From the NCBI RefSeq assembly GCF_004103755.1, contig NZ_CP035283.1:124001-188000 (forward strand): a stretch of 64,000 nt of DNA, read 5' to 3'. Within the stretch, counting starts at the first letter, position 1; each line of letters starts with the position of its first letter. The DNA is from Caproiciproducens sp. NJN-50 (GTDB taxonomy: Bacteria > Bacillota > Clostridia > Oscillospirales > Acutalibacteraceae). The position numbers and the translations under genes were made by a program. The notes under the pieces were generated by a model, which was given only the letters and a program-made list of their open reading frames with translations, made no database searches and had not been told where the DNA came from. Of this stretch, positions 1 to 8,031 are shown piece after piece.

Positions 1-1
1 C

Positions 2-418
2 GAACTGACGCTGCGGCAGGCGGCGCGCATCGGCGGCTCCGTGCCGCGCGGGCTGTTCCTTTACGGCAGGCTTCCGCTGATGCTCTGCCGGAACTGCCCG
101 GCCGCGAATTCGCCGAAGGGCTGTCTTGCCTGTAAATCGTCGCCGGAGCTGACCGACCGCCGCGGCGTGAAATTCCCGGTGCAATGTTACGGCGCGTGCA
201 GCGAGGTGCTCAACTCCGTCCCGCTGTCGCTTGCCGGCCGCATGGGCGATGTGGAAAACGTTGATTTCGGCCTGCTCCGCTTTTCGACGGAAGACACACG
301 GGAAACAGAGCGGATCATCGATGAAATTTTAAACGGAACCGAAAAAAATGCGGAGCCGAACTCCTTTACGCGCGGACTTTACTACCGCGGCTTCGCCGCC
401 CGGCGGGAGGACTCATGA
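2..418 (+). CDS. Peptidase U32 family protein, C-terminal part
   Basis: The last 138 residues of a U32 family protein; its start lies outside the window. The stretch YGRLPLMLCRNCP followed by further cysteines (CLACK) and then SEVLNSVPLSLAGRM is typical of the C-terminal half of U32 proteins. Members include collagenase-like proteases and proteins needed for tRNA hydroxylation. Which role applies cannot be told from this fragment. The TGA stop overlaps the ATG of dut (ATGA), so the two are probably translated from one mRNA. Confidence 0.85.
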   Translation, partial: ELTLRQAARIGGSVPRGLFLYGRLPLMLCRNCPAANSPKGCLACKSSPELTDRRGVKFPVQCYGACSEVLNSVPLSLAGRMGDVENVDFGLLRFSTEDTRETERIIDEILNGTEKNAEPNSFTRGLYYRGFAARREDS

Positions 419-867
419 AAATCAAGATCAAAAAAATCAGGGAAAACGCGTTGCTGCCGACGCGCGGCAGCAACGGGGCGGCCGGTCTGGACCTGTACGC
501 CTGCATCGACGAGCCGGTCCTGATCGAGCCGCGCGGGCTGTACCGCATCCCGACGGGCGTGGCGATCGCGCTGCCCGGCCCCGAAACGGTCGGCCTGATT
601 TTCGCGCGCAGCGGGCTCGGCGTCCGGCACGGCGTTTCGCTGCCCAACGCCGTCGGCGTCATCGACAGCGACTACCGGGGCGAATTGATCGTAGGCATCG
701 GCAACACGGGGGAAACTTCCTATCTTCTTTCCCCGGGAGAACGGTTCGCGCAGCTGGTCGTCATGCCCGTCTTTCAGGTGGAACTGCTTGAAACGGACGA
801 CCTGGGCGAAACGGTCCGGGGAGCGGGCGCTTTCGGGTCGACCGGAAGATACGGCGATTCTACATAG
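415..867 (+). CDS. dut: dUTP diphosphatase (trimeric dUTPase)
   Basis: Hydrolyses dUTP to dUMP and diphosphate in the cytoplasm, keeping uracil out of DNA and supplying dUMP for thymidylate synthesis. The 150-residue length is normal for the trimeric family. All five motifs are visible: AAGLDLYA at 22-29, ARSGLG at 64-69, GVIDSDYRGE at 81-90 with the expected catalytic Asp84, ERFAQLVV at 109-116, and the glycine-rich tail RGAGAFGSTGRYG. The ATG overlaps the stop of the U32 gene, suggesting translational coupling. Confidence 0.95.
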   Translation: MKIKIKKIRENALLPTRGSNGAAGLDLYACIDEPVLIEPRGLYRIPTGVAIALPGPETVGLIFARSGLGVRHGVSLPNAVGVIDSDYRGELIVGIGNTGETSYLLSPGERFAQLVVMPVFQVELLETDDLGETVRGAGAFGSTGRYGDST

Positions 868-963
868 AGTTTACCTGATGCAAGCTCCCCGCCGGACCAG
901 AAATATTTCCAGGCTGATTCCCTCCGTTGGCCTGAGACAAAATTTTCCGGAGATATTTTTTAT

Positions 964-1221
964 ATGAAAAAGGGCATTCTAAAAACGCTTCTGTTGATCG
1001 TTCTGCTTGTCCTTGCGGTTGTTCTTGGAAAAGCTGTTTCGGACGCGGCGGCCGGCGTGCGTTTTCTTTCCTTTCTGAGCGCCGGGGCCAGCTTCGGGAT
1101 TTCCACCGTAAACGTCGATCTCTCCATTCTCCGCTTTACCTTCGGAATGACCGTGGATCTGCACGTCGCCCAGGCTCTTCTGCTGATCGCCGCAATTTTA
1201 GGGTATAACAGAATACACTGA
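964..1221 (+). CDS. DUF4321 small membrane protein
   Basis: An 85-residue protein with a hydrophobic N-terminal segment (about 5-27) and a second one near the C-terminus (about 62-82), so probably two membrane spans. The sequence and its place just before maf and mreB match the DUF4321 family of Clostridia. No function is known; the neighbourhood hints at cell shape or envelope work, but that is only association. Confidence 0.75.
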   Translation: MKKGILKTLLLIVLLVLAVVLGKAVSDAAAGVRFLSFLSAGASFGISTVNVDLSILRFTFGMTVDLHVAQALLLIAAILGYNRIH

Positions 1222-1259
1222 AAGAAGAATTCATCAAAGAGATAGGAGTTTTCTTTACC

Positions 1260-1832
1260 ATGTTACTGCTAGCGTCTTCATCGCCGCGCCGCAGCGAGCT
1301 GCTGAAAATGGCCGGTTATGAATTTACCGTTGTGCCGGCCAACGTGAGCGAAACCTTCCTGCACGGAACGCCTCCCATGCAGATTGTGGAGCAGCTTTCC
1401 GCGCGCAAGGCGCAGGCCGTTGCAAAACAGCATCCGGAAGCCGTCATTCTGGCGGCCGACACCGTTGTTGTGTTCAAGGGCAGGATTCTGGGAAAACCGA
1501 AGGACGCGGAGGCGGCGAAGGCCATGCTGAAACTTCTTTCCGCCAACGTACATCAGGTCTACACCGGCTACACCGTCATCAGCGGCAAAAAGCTCATCAA
1601 CGGCCACGAGTGCACCTCGGTGGAGTTCTACACGCTGTCTCAGGCGGAAATCGACGCTTATGTCGAGACGGAGGAGCCGTTCGACAAGGCCGGGGCCTAC
1701 GGGATCCAGGGCCGGGGCGCTCTTTTTGTCAAGCGCATCAACGGCGATTATTACAATATCGTCGGCCTGCCGATCGCCAAAATCCACCGGATCCTCGCCG
1801 GCCTTCAGGAAAAAGCCGAGCAGCCTTCCTGA
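1260..1832 (+). CDS. maf: Maf family nucleoside triphosphate pyrophosphatase
   Basis: House-cleaning enzyme that hydrolyses non-canonical or modified NTPs (dTTP/UTP type in the YhdE-like branch) to the monophosphate. The N-terminal SSSPRRSELL (6-15) is the substrate-binding loop, and ADTVV near residue 68 carries a conserved acidic residue. The 190-residue length fits. A ribosome site GATAGGAG lies about 10 bases before the ATG. The gene stands between DUF4321 and mreB, a common arrangement in Firmicutes where maf clusters with shape genes. Confidence 0.92.
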   Translation: MLLLASSSPRRSELLKMAGYEFTVVPANVSETFLHGTPPMQIVEQLSARKAQAVAKQHPEAVILAADTVVVFKGRILGKPKDAEAAKAMLKLLSANVHQVYTGYTVISGKKLINGHECTSVEFYTLSQAEIDAYVETEEPFDKAGAYGIQGRGALFVKRINGDYYNIVGLPIAKIHRILAGLQEKAEQPS

Positions 1833-1855
1833 CGCGCGGAATTCTGAATTAAAGG

Positions 1856-1884
1856 TTGAGAATCTCCGGCATTCGGGTTATAAT
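1856..1884 (+). promoter_or_regulatory. Sigma-A promoter for mreB
   Basis: TTGAGA (1856-1861) and TATAAT (1879-1884) with a 17-base spacer, ending about 60 bases before the mreB start. It lets mreB be transcribed apart from maf. Confidence 0.75.
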
Positions 1885-1946
1885 AAGAAAAGATCGGATC
1901 ATTCGGAACCGGCCGCGGCCCGGATGCGTTGAAAGGGGAAAAACAG

Positions 1947-2963
1947 ATGTTTTCAAAAGATATAGGAATCGACCTGGGCACCGCCAACACCCTGGTCTTT
2001 ATGAAGGGAAAAGGAATCGTCATGCGCGAGCCGTCCGTCGTTGCCGTGGACGTCCGCTCCGACACCGTTCTGGCGGTCGGCCAGCAGGCCAAGGAGATGA
2101 TCGGCCGCACGCCGGGTTCCATCGTGGCCGTCCGCCCGATGAAGGACGGCGTGATCGCAGACTTTGACATCACGGCGACGATGCTCAAGCATTTTATCCG
2201 CAAAGCGGTGAAAGCGAACGCTTTTTCCAAGCCGCATATCATCATCTGCATCCCTTCCGGCGTAACGGAGGTCGAGCGCCGCGCCGTGGAAGATGCCGCG
2301 CGCCAGGCCGGAGCGAACAACGTCGAGCTGATCGAGGAACCGATGGCCGCCGCGATCGGCGCAGGGCTGCCCGTCTCCGAGCCGACCGGCAACCTGGTCG
2401 TGGATATCGGCGGAGGCACGGCGGAGGTCGCCGTCATCTCGCTGGGGGATATCGTCACCTCCGTTTCGGTCCGCTGCGCGGGGGACAAGTTCGACGAATC
2501 CATTATTTCCTATGTGAAGAAGAAGTACAACCTTCTCATCGGCGAGCGCACCGCCGAGGAAATCAAGATCAAGATCGGCTCCGCGTTCCCGACCGAGGAC
2601 AATGAGGGCTCTTCCGTCGAGATCAAAGGGCGCAACCTGGTGGACGGCCTGCCGAAAAACGTGACCATCAGCGCCGGGGAAGTGCGGGAGGCCCTGAGTG
2701 ATCCGCTGGCCCTGATCGTCGACGCGATCAAGAGCACGCTGGAAAAGACCCCGCCGGAGCTTTCGGCGGACATCATTGACCACGGCATCATGCTGACCGG
2801 CGGCGGCGCGCTGCTGCGCGGGCTGGACCGGCTGGTGGAGCAGGAAACCGGAATGCCCGTTCACGTGGCGGAAAATCCCCTGGACTGCGTGGTCAACGGC
2901 ACCGGGAAACGGTTGGAGGTCAACATGCCGTCCTCCTACTACAAAGAAAATAAAAAGCACTGA
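1947..2963 (+). CDS. mreB: Rod shape-determining protein MreB/Mbl family
   Basis: Bacterial actin that polymerises on the inner face of the membrane and guides lateral wall synthesis. The phosphate-1 motif IGIDLGTANTLV is at residues 6-17, and phosphate-2 (VVDIGGGTAEVAVIS) and adenosine (GIMLTGGGALLRGLD) motifs follow in order. Length is 338 residues, as usual. I chose the ATG at 1947 because AAAGGGG lies 8 bases upstream; a TTG at 1929 would include that ribosome site in the coding region. No mreC or mreD follows, so this may be an Mbl or MreBH paralogue. Confidence 0.93.
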   Translation: MFSKDIGIDLGTANTLVFMKGKGIVMREPSVVAVDVRSDTVLAVGQQAKEMIGRTPGSIVAVRPMKDGVIADFDITATMLKHFIRKAVKANAFSKPHIIICIPSGVTEVERRAVEDAARQAGANNVELIEEPMAAAIGAGLPVSEPTGNLVVDIGGGTAEVAVISLGDIVTSVSVRCAGDKFDESIISYVKKKYNLLIGERTAEEIKIKIGSAFPTEDNEGSSVEIKGRNLVDGLPKNVTISAGEVREALSDPLALIVDAIKSTLEKTPPELSADIIDHGIMLTGGGALLRGLDRLVEQETGMPVHVAENPLDCVVNGTGKRLEVNMPSSYYKENKKH

Positions 2964-2977
2964 ATTTTACAGAGTGT

Positions 2978-3013
2978 AAAACCCCCTCCAGCATAGCCGG
3001 AGGGGGTTTTTTT
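2978..3013. terminator. Bidirectional intrinsic terminator
   Basis: CCCCCTCC (2982-2989) pairs with GGAGGGGG (2999-3006). It is flanked by A4 on the left and T7 on the right, so it can end both mreB and the convergent methyltransferase. Confidence 0.88.
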
Positions 3014-3779
3014 ACGGCTTCACCGCGCGGGTGGCGAGATAGGTCGGCGCAAAATCCTGCAACCGCCCATTGCCCGGCAGGTCGCGGTCCTCATAGAGGT
3101 TGGTCAGGCGAAATCCGGCTTTCAGCTGGCCTCCGACCTGCTCCTCCATCGTGTGGCTGAACTGCAGCCCGTCGTCGTTTTTCATCAGTTCCTCGTAAAG
3201 AGCCGGATTTTTCAGCGGATTGAACGGCAGCGGATTTTCCACCACCAGACGGTCGTAGTCGTTGAAAAGGAAATTGAGGCCGTTGTCCATCCCGGCGAGA
3301 AGGACCCCGCCGGGTTTCAGCACCCGGAAGCATTCGTCCCACACGGGCTGGACCTCCTCGATATAGCAGTTGGAAACCGGATGGAAAATCAGGTCGAAGC
3401 TCCCGTCGTGGAAAGGGAGCGGCTTTGTCATGTCTCCTCTGACGATTTTGACCTGATAGTTTTCGCGCTCCGCGACTATCCGCTCGCTTTCCAACTGCCG
3501 GGCGGAGTTGTCGAAAATCGTGCATTCGGCCCCAAGCGCCGTGAAAATCGGCATCTGCTGCCCGCCCCCGCTGGCAAGACCCAAAATCTTCAGTCCCGGA
3601 AACGGCGGAAACCAATCTTTCGGAACCGGCCTGACCGGCGTAAGCAACACATCCCATTCGCCCTGCCTGGCCCGCAGGAATTCTTCGCGGGAAACCGGGA
3701 TGCTCCATTGATTCCCTTCCTCTGCCCAGCGATCCCATGTTTCCGAATTGACCTTTGTATAATTTTCTCTTTGCTTCAT
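3012..3779 (-). CDS. Class I SAM-dependent methyltransferase
   Basis: A 255-residue cytosolic methyltransferase. The SAM-binding motif I is ILGLASGGGQQMP (about 80-92), followed by an acidic end of strand 2 (TIFDNS) and the motif IV/post region FDLIFHPVSNCYIEE. The fold is of the UbiE/small-molecule type, not a DNA methylase. The substrate cannot be named. It is followed upstream by an AAA ATPase and a GIY-YIG protein on the same strand with short gaps, so the three may share a transcript. Confidence 0.85.
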   Translation of the reverse strand: MKQRENYTKVNSETWDRWAEEGNQWSIPVSREEFLRARQGEWDVLLTPVRPVPKDWFPPFPGLKILGLASGGGQQMPIFTALGAECTIFDNSARQLESERIVAERENYQVKIVRGDMTKPLPFHDGSFDLIFHPVSNCYIEEVQPVWDECFRVLKPGGVLLAGMDNGLNFLFNDYDRLVVENPLPFNPLKNPALYEELMKNDDGLQFSHTMEEQVGGQLKAGFRLTNLYEDRDLPGNGRLQDFAPTYLATRAVKP

Positions 3780-3812
3780 GATTCTCTCCTTTGCAGCCGG
3801 CTGAATCCCGGC

Positions 3813-4550
3813 TCAGTCCAGCAGTTCCCGCAGCATGCGGGGGTACCGGTTCAAAAATTCCTTCGTCACCCGGAAGTTGTCCGTTTCCTCATATGCGCGC
3901 CGATGAATCCCGTCGGCGGAAAGCTCGTAGATGACGCTGTCCGGGTAAGCGGTCAGGATCGGCGAATGCGTCGCGATGACGAGCTGGGATTCCTGTTTGA
4001 CCAGCTCGTCGATCCGGCAGAGCATCGCGAGCTGCCGCCGGGGCGAGAGCGCGGCTTCCGGCTCGTCGAAGATGTAAAGCCCGTGCCCGCCGAGGCGGTT
4101 CATCAGCAGCGCGAAAAAGCTCTCCCCATGTGATTTTTCGTGCAATGAGCCGCCGTAGCTGTATTTGATCTTCGGCCCCCTGCCGCCCTCGTCCAACTGC
4201 TCAATATTGGTCGCAACGTTGTAAAAGCTTTCGGCCCGCAGAAAATACCCGTCGCGCGGATGCCGGACGCCCTTGTACAGGGTAAGATAATCGCAAAGCT
4301 CCGAGTGGGAGCTGTACGTCTCAAAATTGAAGTTCCGGCTGCCGCCTTCCGGGTTGAAACCGCAGCAAATGGCGATCGCCTCGGTCAGCGTCGATTTTCC
4401 CGTGCCGTTTTCCCCGACCAGGAACGTGACGCTCCCGTGCAGCGGCAGCTCCGAAAGGGCGCGGACCGCCGGGACGGAAAACGGGTACCGGTCAAAATCC
4501 GTCACCCGGTCCCGCCGCAGCGCGACGGCGTTGATATACTGCTCCCGCAT
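3813..4550 (-). CDS. AAA family ATPase (SMC/ABC-like single domain)
   Basis: A 245-residue cytosolic ATPase. Walker A GENGTGKST is at 46-54, an ABC-like signature SHGES at 140-144, Walker B LYIFDEPEAALSP at 158-170, and a histidine switch at His195 (ATHSP). This is the compact ATPase with no coiled coil that is common in Firmicutes as an uncharacterised 'AAA family ATPase'. The partner is unknown. It lies between the methyltransferase and the GIY-YIG gene with 28-33 base gaps. Confidence 0.82.
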   Translation of the reverse strand: MREQYINAVALRRDRVTDFDRYPFSVPAVRALSELPLHGSVTFLVGENGTGKSTLTEAIAICCGFNPEGGSRNFNFETYSSHSELCDYLTLYKGVRHPRDGYFLRAESFYNVATNIEQLDEGGRGPKIKYSYGGSLHEKSHGESFFALLMNRLGGHGLYIFDEPEAALSPRRQLAMLCRIDELVKQESQLVIATHSPILTAYPDSVIYELSADGIHRRAYEETDNFRVTKEFLNRYPRMLRELLD

Positions 4551-4578
4551 TGTGCCCTCCTTCCGGCGCGCCGGCCTC

Positions 4579-4923
4579 TCAGTACAGCGTCTTTGGGTCC
4601 ATCTGCTCCGTTCGGAGCTCCAGAAGTGTTTTCAGGTCCTCTGAAAATTCCTTCGGCGTCTGCGTCTCTTTCTGCTCCAGTTCTTCCAGGACCTCCAGCC
4701 GGAACGCCTCCGCGCCGAACTCGTCCCAATCCCTTTGAAGCTTCAGGCTCAGCCCGCTTCCGGTTTTTTGGGCGAATTCAAACCGGTTTTGGAAGCCGCG
4801 CAGATCCGGCGCGGCGGTCAGCAGGACTTTCCCGTTTTTTGTGTTCCGGATCCCACAGATCCCGCCGATCTTTTTGCGTTCCCGGTATTCGCTGATTCGT
4901 TCCTTTTTCTCCTGCTTTTCCAT
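4579..4923 (-). CDS. GIY-YIG nuclease family protein, degenerate
   Basis: A 114-residue protein. After a charged N-terminus, GGICGIRNTKNGKVLL (from about residue 20) has the shape of the GIY-YIG strand pair, but the tyrosines are replaced (GIC...GIR). LQRDWDEFGAEAFRLEVLEEL is the conserved helix of this Firmicutes subfamily. With the motif tyrosines missing, nuclease activity is doubtful. It is first in the minus-strand trio. Confidence 0.7.
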   Translation of the reverse strand: MEKQEKKERISEYRERKKIGGICGIRNTKNGKVLLTAAPDLRGFQNRFEFAQKTGSGLSLKLQRDWDEFGAEAFRLEVLEELEQKETQTPKEFSEDLKTLLELRTEQMDPKTLY

Positions 4924-4967
4924 GTATTTCTCCGTTTCCGCGGCGGAGCGCCGCCGCAGTTATTTTT

Positions 4968-4996
4968 ATCTTATCACAGGCGGACTTGGTTTGCAA
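4968..4996 (-). promoter_or_regulatory. Promoter for the GIY-YIG/AAA/methyltransferase trio
   Basis: On the minus strand, TTGCAA (4991-4996) and TAAGAT (4968-4973) are separated by 17 bases, about 45 bases before the GIY-YIG start. Confidence 0.55.
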
Positions 4997-5095
4997 ATTC
5001 CCCATTCGGGAACTTAAATTGAAAATCTGGGAAAATTTGTTGTTATGAGGATACTAAGATGTGAATTCTCGGTCGACTATTTTTGAGGAGCGTCT

Positions 5096-5407
5096 ATGGT
5101 CAAATTTTTTAAGGTTCTGGGCTGGGCTGTGGTTCTCGGCAGCATTCTGCTCTTTCTCCTCGCGATAAAGGACCTGACCTTTTTCCAATTCCTTGGCATG
5201 GTGCTGGGGCTTTCCCTGGGGCTTGCTTTCCTCGCGGTCGGCGACCTGATGGAGCGGGTGTCCGATCTGGAATCACGTCTTGATCCGCCGCCGATGGAAC
5301 CGGAAGAAGAGGACATTCAAAAAGTTGTCTGTCCGAACTGTTACAAGAAATACGGCCTGGATTTTCCCAAATGCCCGGACTGCGGAACCCAAAACAGCCT
5401 TTGGTAG
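5096..5407 (+). CDS. Small membrane protein with C-terminal zinc ribbon
   Basis: A 103-residue protein of unknown family. Two hydrophobic segments (about 8-25 and 29-49) are followed by a short acidic linker and a C-terminal CPNC...CPDC pair (about 81-95) that should bind one zinc ion. The ATG at 5096 has TGAGGAG about 7 bases upstream. It stands alone between two promoters. No function can be assigned. Confidence 0.7.
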   Translation: MVKFFKVLGWAVVLGSILLFLLAIKDLTFFQFLGMVLGLSLGLAFLAVGDLMERVSDLESRLDPPPMEPEEEDIQKVVCPNCYKKYGLDFPKCPDCGTQNSLW

Positions 5408-5428
5408 ATTTTCTTTCCGGCCATGATC

Positions 5429-5458
5429 TTGACAAAAGACGACGTTCCGGGGTATGAT
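5429..5458 (+). promoter_or_regulatory. Strong promoter for the ABC-F gene
   Basis: TTGACA (5429-5434) and TATGAT (5453-5458) with an 18-base spacer. Transcription would start near 5465, giving a leader of about 250 bases before the ABC-F start. Confidence 0.8.
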
Positions 5459-5490
5459 TGCTTTAGAAATTTAAGATGGGAGTTGAAAGG

Positions 5491-5511
5491 ATGCGCCATT
5501 TTTCCCGCTGA
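5491..5511 (+). CDS. Leader peptide MRHFSR
   Basis: ATG CGC CAT TTT TCC CGC TGA, a six-codon reading frame. It is preceded by GGGAGTTGAAAGG, a credible ribosome site, and lies about 25 bases after the predicted transcription start. Short arginine-rich leaders of this kind precede many antibiotic-inducible resistance genes. It is probably a stalling peptide for ABC-F induction rather than a protein with its own function. Confidence 0.55.
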   Translation: MRHFSR

Positions 5512-5596
5512 TTACAGTTCGCCAATCGGTTGGACGGCCTGATTCCAGGCTGTCTTTGTCGCCGTGCGGCTGCGGGAGAATCTGCGCATCCGAAAG

Positions 5597-5691
5597 CTCC
5601 TTTTTTTCGGGAGCTCCATCCGCCGGCAAACGCCGGCGGATGGAGTCCTTTCGTTGCAAAGGGCCGCGGGGAGTGAGGTTTCCCGCGGCCC
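5597..5691 (+). promoter_or_regulatory. Leader hairpins before ABC-F gene
   Basis: After a CTCC-T7 run (5597-5607), a perfect 14-bp stem forms between 5614-5627 and 5632-5645 with a 4-base loop. A second perfect 10-bp stem forms between GGGCCGCGGG (5661-5670) and CCCGCGGCCC (5682-5691), ending 11 bases before the ribosome site at 5703-5710. No hairpin sits directly in front of a long T-run, so the terminator/antiterminator logic is not resolved. Confidence 0.6.
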
Positions 5692-5714
5692 CTGCGCATT
5701 TTCGGGAGGATTCC

Positions 5715-7193
5715 ATGTCTCTGATTCAAATTTCAAACCTTACTTTTTCCTATGATGGAAGCCCGGAGCCCATTTTTCAAAACGCATCGTTCGATTTCGA
5801 TACCGACTGGAAGCTCGGGCTGATCGGGCGGAACGGGAAGGGCAAGACCACCCTGCTGAACCTCTTGATGGGAAAATACGAATACCGCGGAACCATTTCC
5901 TCCGGCATTGCATTCGACTATTTCCCGTTTTCGGTTCCGGACGAATCGAAAAGCGCCTTGGAGCTGATTCGCGGGATGGTCCCGGGCTGCGAGGACTGGC
6001 GCGCTCAGCGGGAGCTGTCCCTTCTGGACGTTTCGGAGGATGCCTCCGGACGGCCCTTTTCCACCCTGAGCAGGGGGGAGCGCACCAAAGTGCTGCTGGC
6101 CGCTCTGTTTTTAAGGGAAAACCGCTTTCTGCTGATCGACGAACCGACCAGCCACCTCGATCTGGAAGCCCGCGGGCGCACGGCCCGCTATCTGCGCGGA
6201 AAGCGCGGATTTTTGCTGGTTTCGCATGACAGGGCGTTTCTGGACGGCTGCGTGGACCATATTCTTTCGATCAATCGCAAAACCATCGAGCTGGAAAAGG
6301 GAAACTGCTCGTCCTTCCTGGAAAACAAGCGCCGCCGGGACGAGTTCGAACTGGCCGAGCACCAAAAGCTGGAGCAAACGGCCAGGCGCCTGTCCGAAGC
6401 CGCCGCTCGGACGTCGGGCTGGTCGGACCGCGTGGAGCAGACCAAATACGGCACGAAGAATTCCGGCCTGCGGCCCGACCGGGGTTACATCGGTCACAAG
6501 TCCGCCAAAATGATGAAGCGCGCCAAAACGATCCAGGCAAGGCGCGAACAGGCGGCGCGGGAGCAGTCCGCGCTTCTGAAAGATCTCGACACGGCGGAGG
6601 ACCTGAAAATCCATCCCCTGTCTCCTCCGAAAAGCACCTTGCTGGAGGCGCGGGACCTCTGCCTGTATTATGGAGGCCGCAAAGTCTGCGGCCCGGTTTC
6701 GTTCCGCCTGAACGCGGGCGGCCGGCTGTTTCTGCGCGGGCGCAACGGCTGCGGAAAATCCAGTGTTTTGAAGCTGCTGACCGGGCAGCCGGTCGACCAC
6801 ACCGGCAGCCTGTGGATTGGGCCGTGGCTGACCGTTTCCCATGTGCCGCAGGAAGCCGATTTTTTAAGCGGCGGGCTCATGGAATACGCCGAATCGCGCG
6901 GCATCGACAAAACCCTGCTCTTTTCCATCCTGCGCAAGCTGGATTTTTCGCGCGGGCTGTTCGAGCGCGACATGGCCGGGTACAGCGAGGGACAGAAAAA
7001 GAAGGTGCTTCTCGCCGCCAGCCTGTGCGAGCCCGCGCACCTTTACGTCTGGGACGAGCCGCTCAACTATATCGATCTGCTTTCGCGCATGCAGCTTGAG
7101 GAAATGATCTTATCCGCCTCCCCGACCATGCTTCTGGTCGAGCATGACCGCGCGTTCCAGGAAGCGGTTGCGACAGGCTTTGCCGATCTCTGA
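5715..7193 (+). CDS. ABC-F ribosomal protection protein (Lsa/CplR-like)
   Basis: A soluble ATPase of 492 residues that, by family, binds the ribosomal E site and dislodges lincosamides, streptogramin A and pleuromutilins. NBD1 has Walker A GRNGKGKTT (38-46), signature LSRGER (119-124) and Walker B LLIDEPTSHLD (140-150). A charged linker, the antibiotic-resistance domain, spans about 190-300. NBD2 follows with GRNGCGKSS, YSEGQKKK and LYVWDEPLNYID. Both catalytic glutamates are present and there are no membrane segments. The ATG at 5715 follows CGGGAGGA; an upstream in-frame ATG at 5556 would run through the leader hairpins and is rejected. Exact drug range is inference. Confidence 0.88.
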   Translation: MSLIQISNLTFSYDGSPEPIFQNASFDFDTDWKLGLIGRNGKGKTTLLNLLMGKYEYRGTISSGIAFDYFPFSVPDESKSALELIRGMVPGCEDWRAQRELSLLDVSEDASGRPFSTLSRGERTKVLLAALFLRENRFLLIDEPTSHLDLEARGRTARYLRGKRGFLLVSHDRAFLDGCVDHILSINRKTIELEKGNCSSFLENKRRRDEFELAEHQKLEQTARRLSEAAARTSGWSDRVEQTKYGTKNSGLRPDRGYIGHKSAKMMKRAKTIQARREQAAREQSALLKDLDTAEDLKIHPLSPPKSTLLEARDLCLYYGGRKVCGPVSFRLNAGGRLFLRGRNGCGKSSVLKLLTGQPVDHTGSLWIGPWLTVSHVPQEADFLSGGLMEYAESRGIDKTLLFSILRKLDFSRGLFERDMAGYSEGQKKKVLLAASLCEPAHLYVWDEPLNYIDLLSRMQLEEMILSASPTMLLVEHDRAFQEAVATGFADL

Positions 7194-7227
7194 AAACACC
7201 GCGCGGCCTCTCCCGGCGGAACCCGGG

Positions 7228-7258
7228 GCTCCATTTAAAAAATGGAGCTTCTTTTTTT
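7228..7258. terminator. Bidirectional intrinsic terminator
   Basis: GCTCCATTT (7228-7236) pairs with AAATGGAGC over a 3-base loop and is followed by a T-rich tail. It serves the ABC-F gene and the convergent DUF2087 regulator. Confidence 0.82.
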
Positions 7259-8009
7259 ATGCCCGGACCCAGTAACAGGAGCCGTCTTTTTTGCGGTCGA
7301 GGAAGCCGTACTCGATCAATTCCCTGCGAACCGTGACGTAATCGGCGCAAATCCTTTGCAGCAAACGGTTGACCTCTTTTTCAGTGTATCCCCGTCCCGG
7401 CGCAAACAGCGCCGCGATCTGCCGCAGCACCACAAGCTTTTTCTTCTCCTTTGCCGGGAATTCCTTCAGATGCCCCGCTTCATCGAAATACGCGCGCCGG
7501 ATTCTTTCGCTTTCCTCCTCGGTCACCGCGTACCGCAAATCGACCATCGCGGCGCTTTTGGGCACGGGGAGCAGCCGCCCCGCCCCCTCCTCTGCGGCGT
7601 TTTGCTCCACAAGCCGGTGAATCGCGAGGAAAACCTTTGCCTGGTTTGCCTTTTCCCGCAGCTTAAACCGATGGTTCCTCACGGTCGATTCGCTGCAACC
7701 GATTTCTTTCGCCGTTTCTCGGTCGGAACGCCTCTGATACGCGCTGATCAGGTACTCCTTCTGGACCTCGCTCAGACCGGTGCAGCGTTTGTCAAGGCCG
7801 ACCAGGTAATCAAACGCCGAACCGTGTTCGGCGGCAATATGTTTTTCAATATACTTTCTCGCCTCATAAAAGGCGCAGTTATCCTGATACACCGCCCCGT
7901 CCTCGAATCGCTCCCCGCAGATCAGGCAGATGTAAAATCCGTCCCGCAGCGCATATCCGCGCGCGATTTCTTCGACCGACGCGCTCCAGAACAGTTCCGA
8001 AAGTTCCAT
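7257..8009 (-). CDS. DUF2087 transcriptional regulator with LuxR-like helix-turn-helix
   Basis: A 250-residue cytosolic protein. Near the N-terminus CLICGERF and HIAAEH form a possible Cys2-His2 zinc site. A helix-turn-helix resembling sigma region 4/LuxR follows at about 83-130 (LSEVQKEYLISAYQ, RETAKEIGCSESTVRNH). The C-terminal 75 residues (GYTEKEVNRLL, VTVRRELIEYGFLDRKKDG) match DUF2087. The ATG at 8009 is preferred over the one at 8036, because AGAAGGGG lies between them. It is divergent from an MFS exporter gene and very likely controls it. Confidence 0.8.
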   Translation of the reverse strand: MELSELFWSASVEEIARGYALRDGFYICLICGERFEDGAVYQDNCAFYEARKYIEKHIAAEHGSAFDYLVGLDKRCTGLSEVQKEYLISAYQRRSDRETAKEIGCSESTVRNHRFKLREKANQAKVFLAIHRLVEQNAAEEGAGRLLPVPKSAAMVDLRYAVTEEESERIRRAYFDEAGHLKEFPAKEKKKLVVLRQIAALFAPGRGYTEKEVNRLLQRICADYVTVRRELIEYGFLDRKKDGSCYWVRA

Positions 8010-8031
8010 TTCCGTCCCCTTCTTTTTTGAT

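Noticed and set aside
5556..5714. 53-residue N-terminal extension of the ABC-F protein
   Set aside because: It would translate through the leader hairpins, has no ribosome site, and the family begins at the ATG at 5715.
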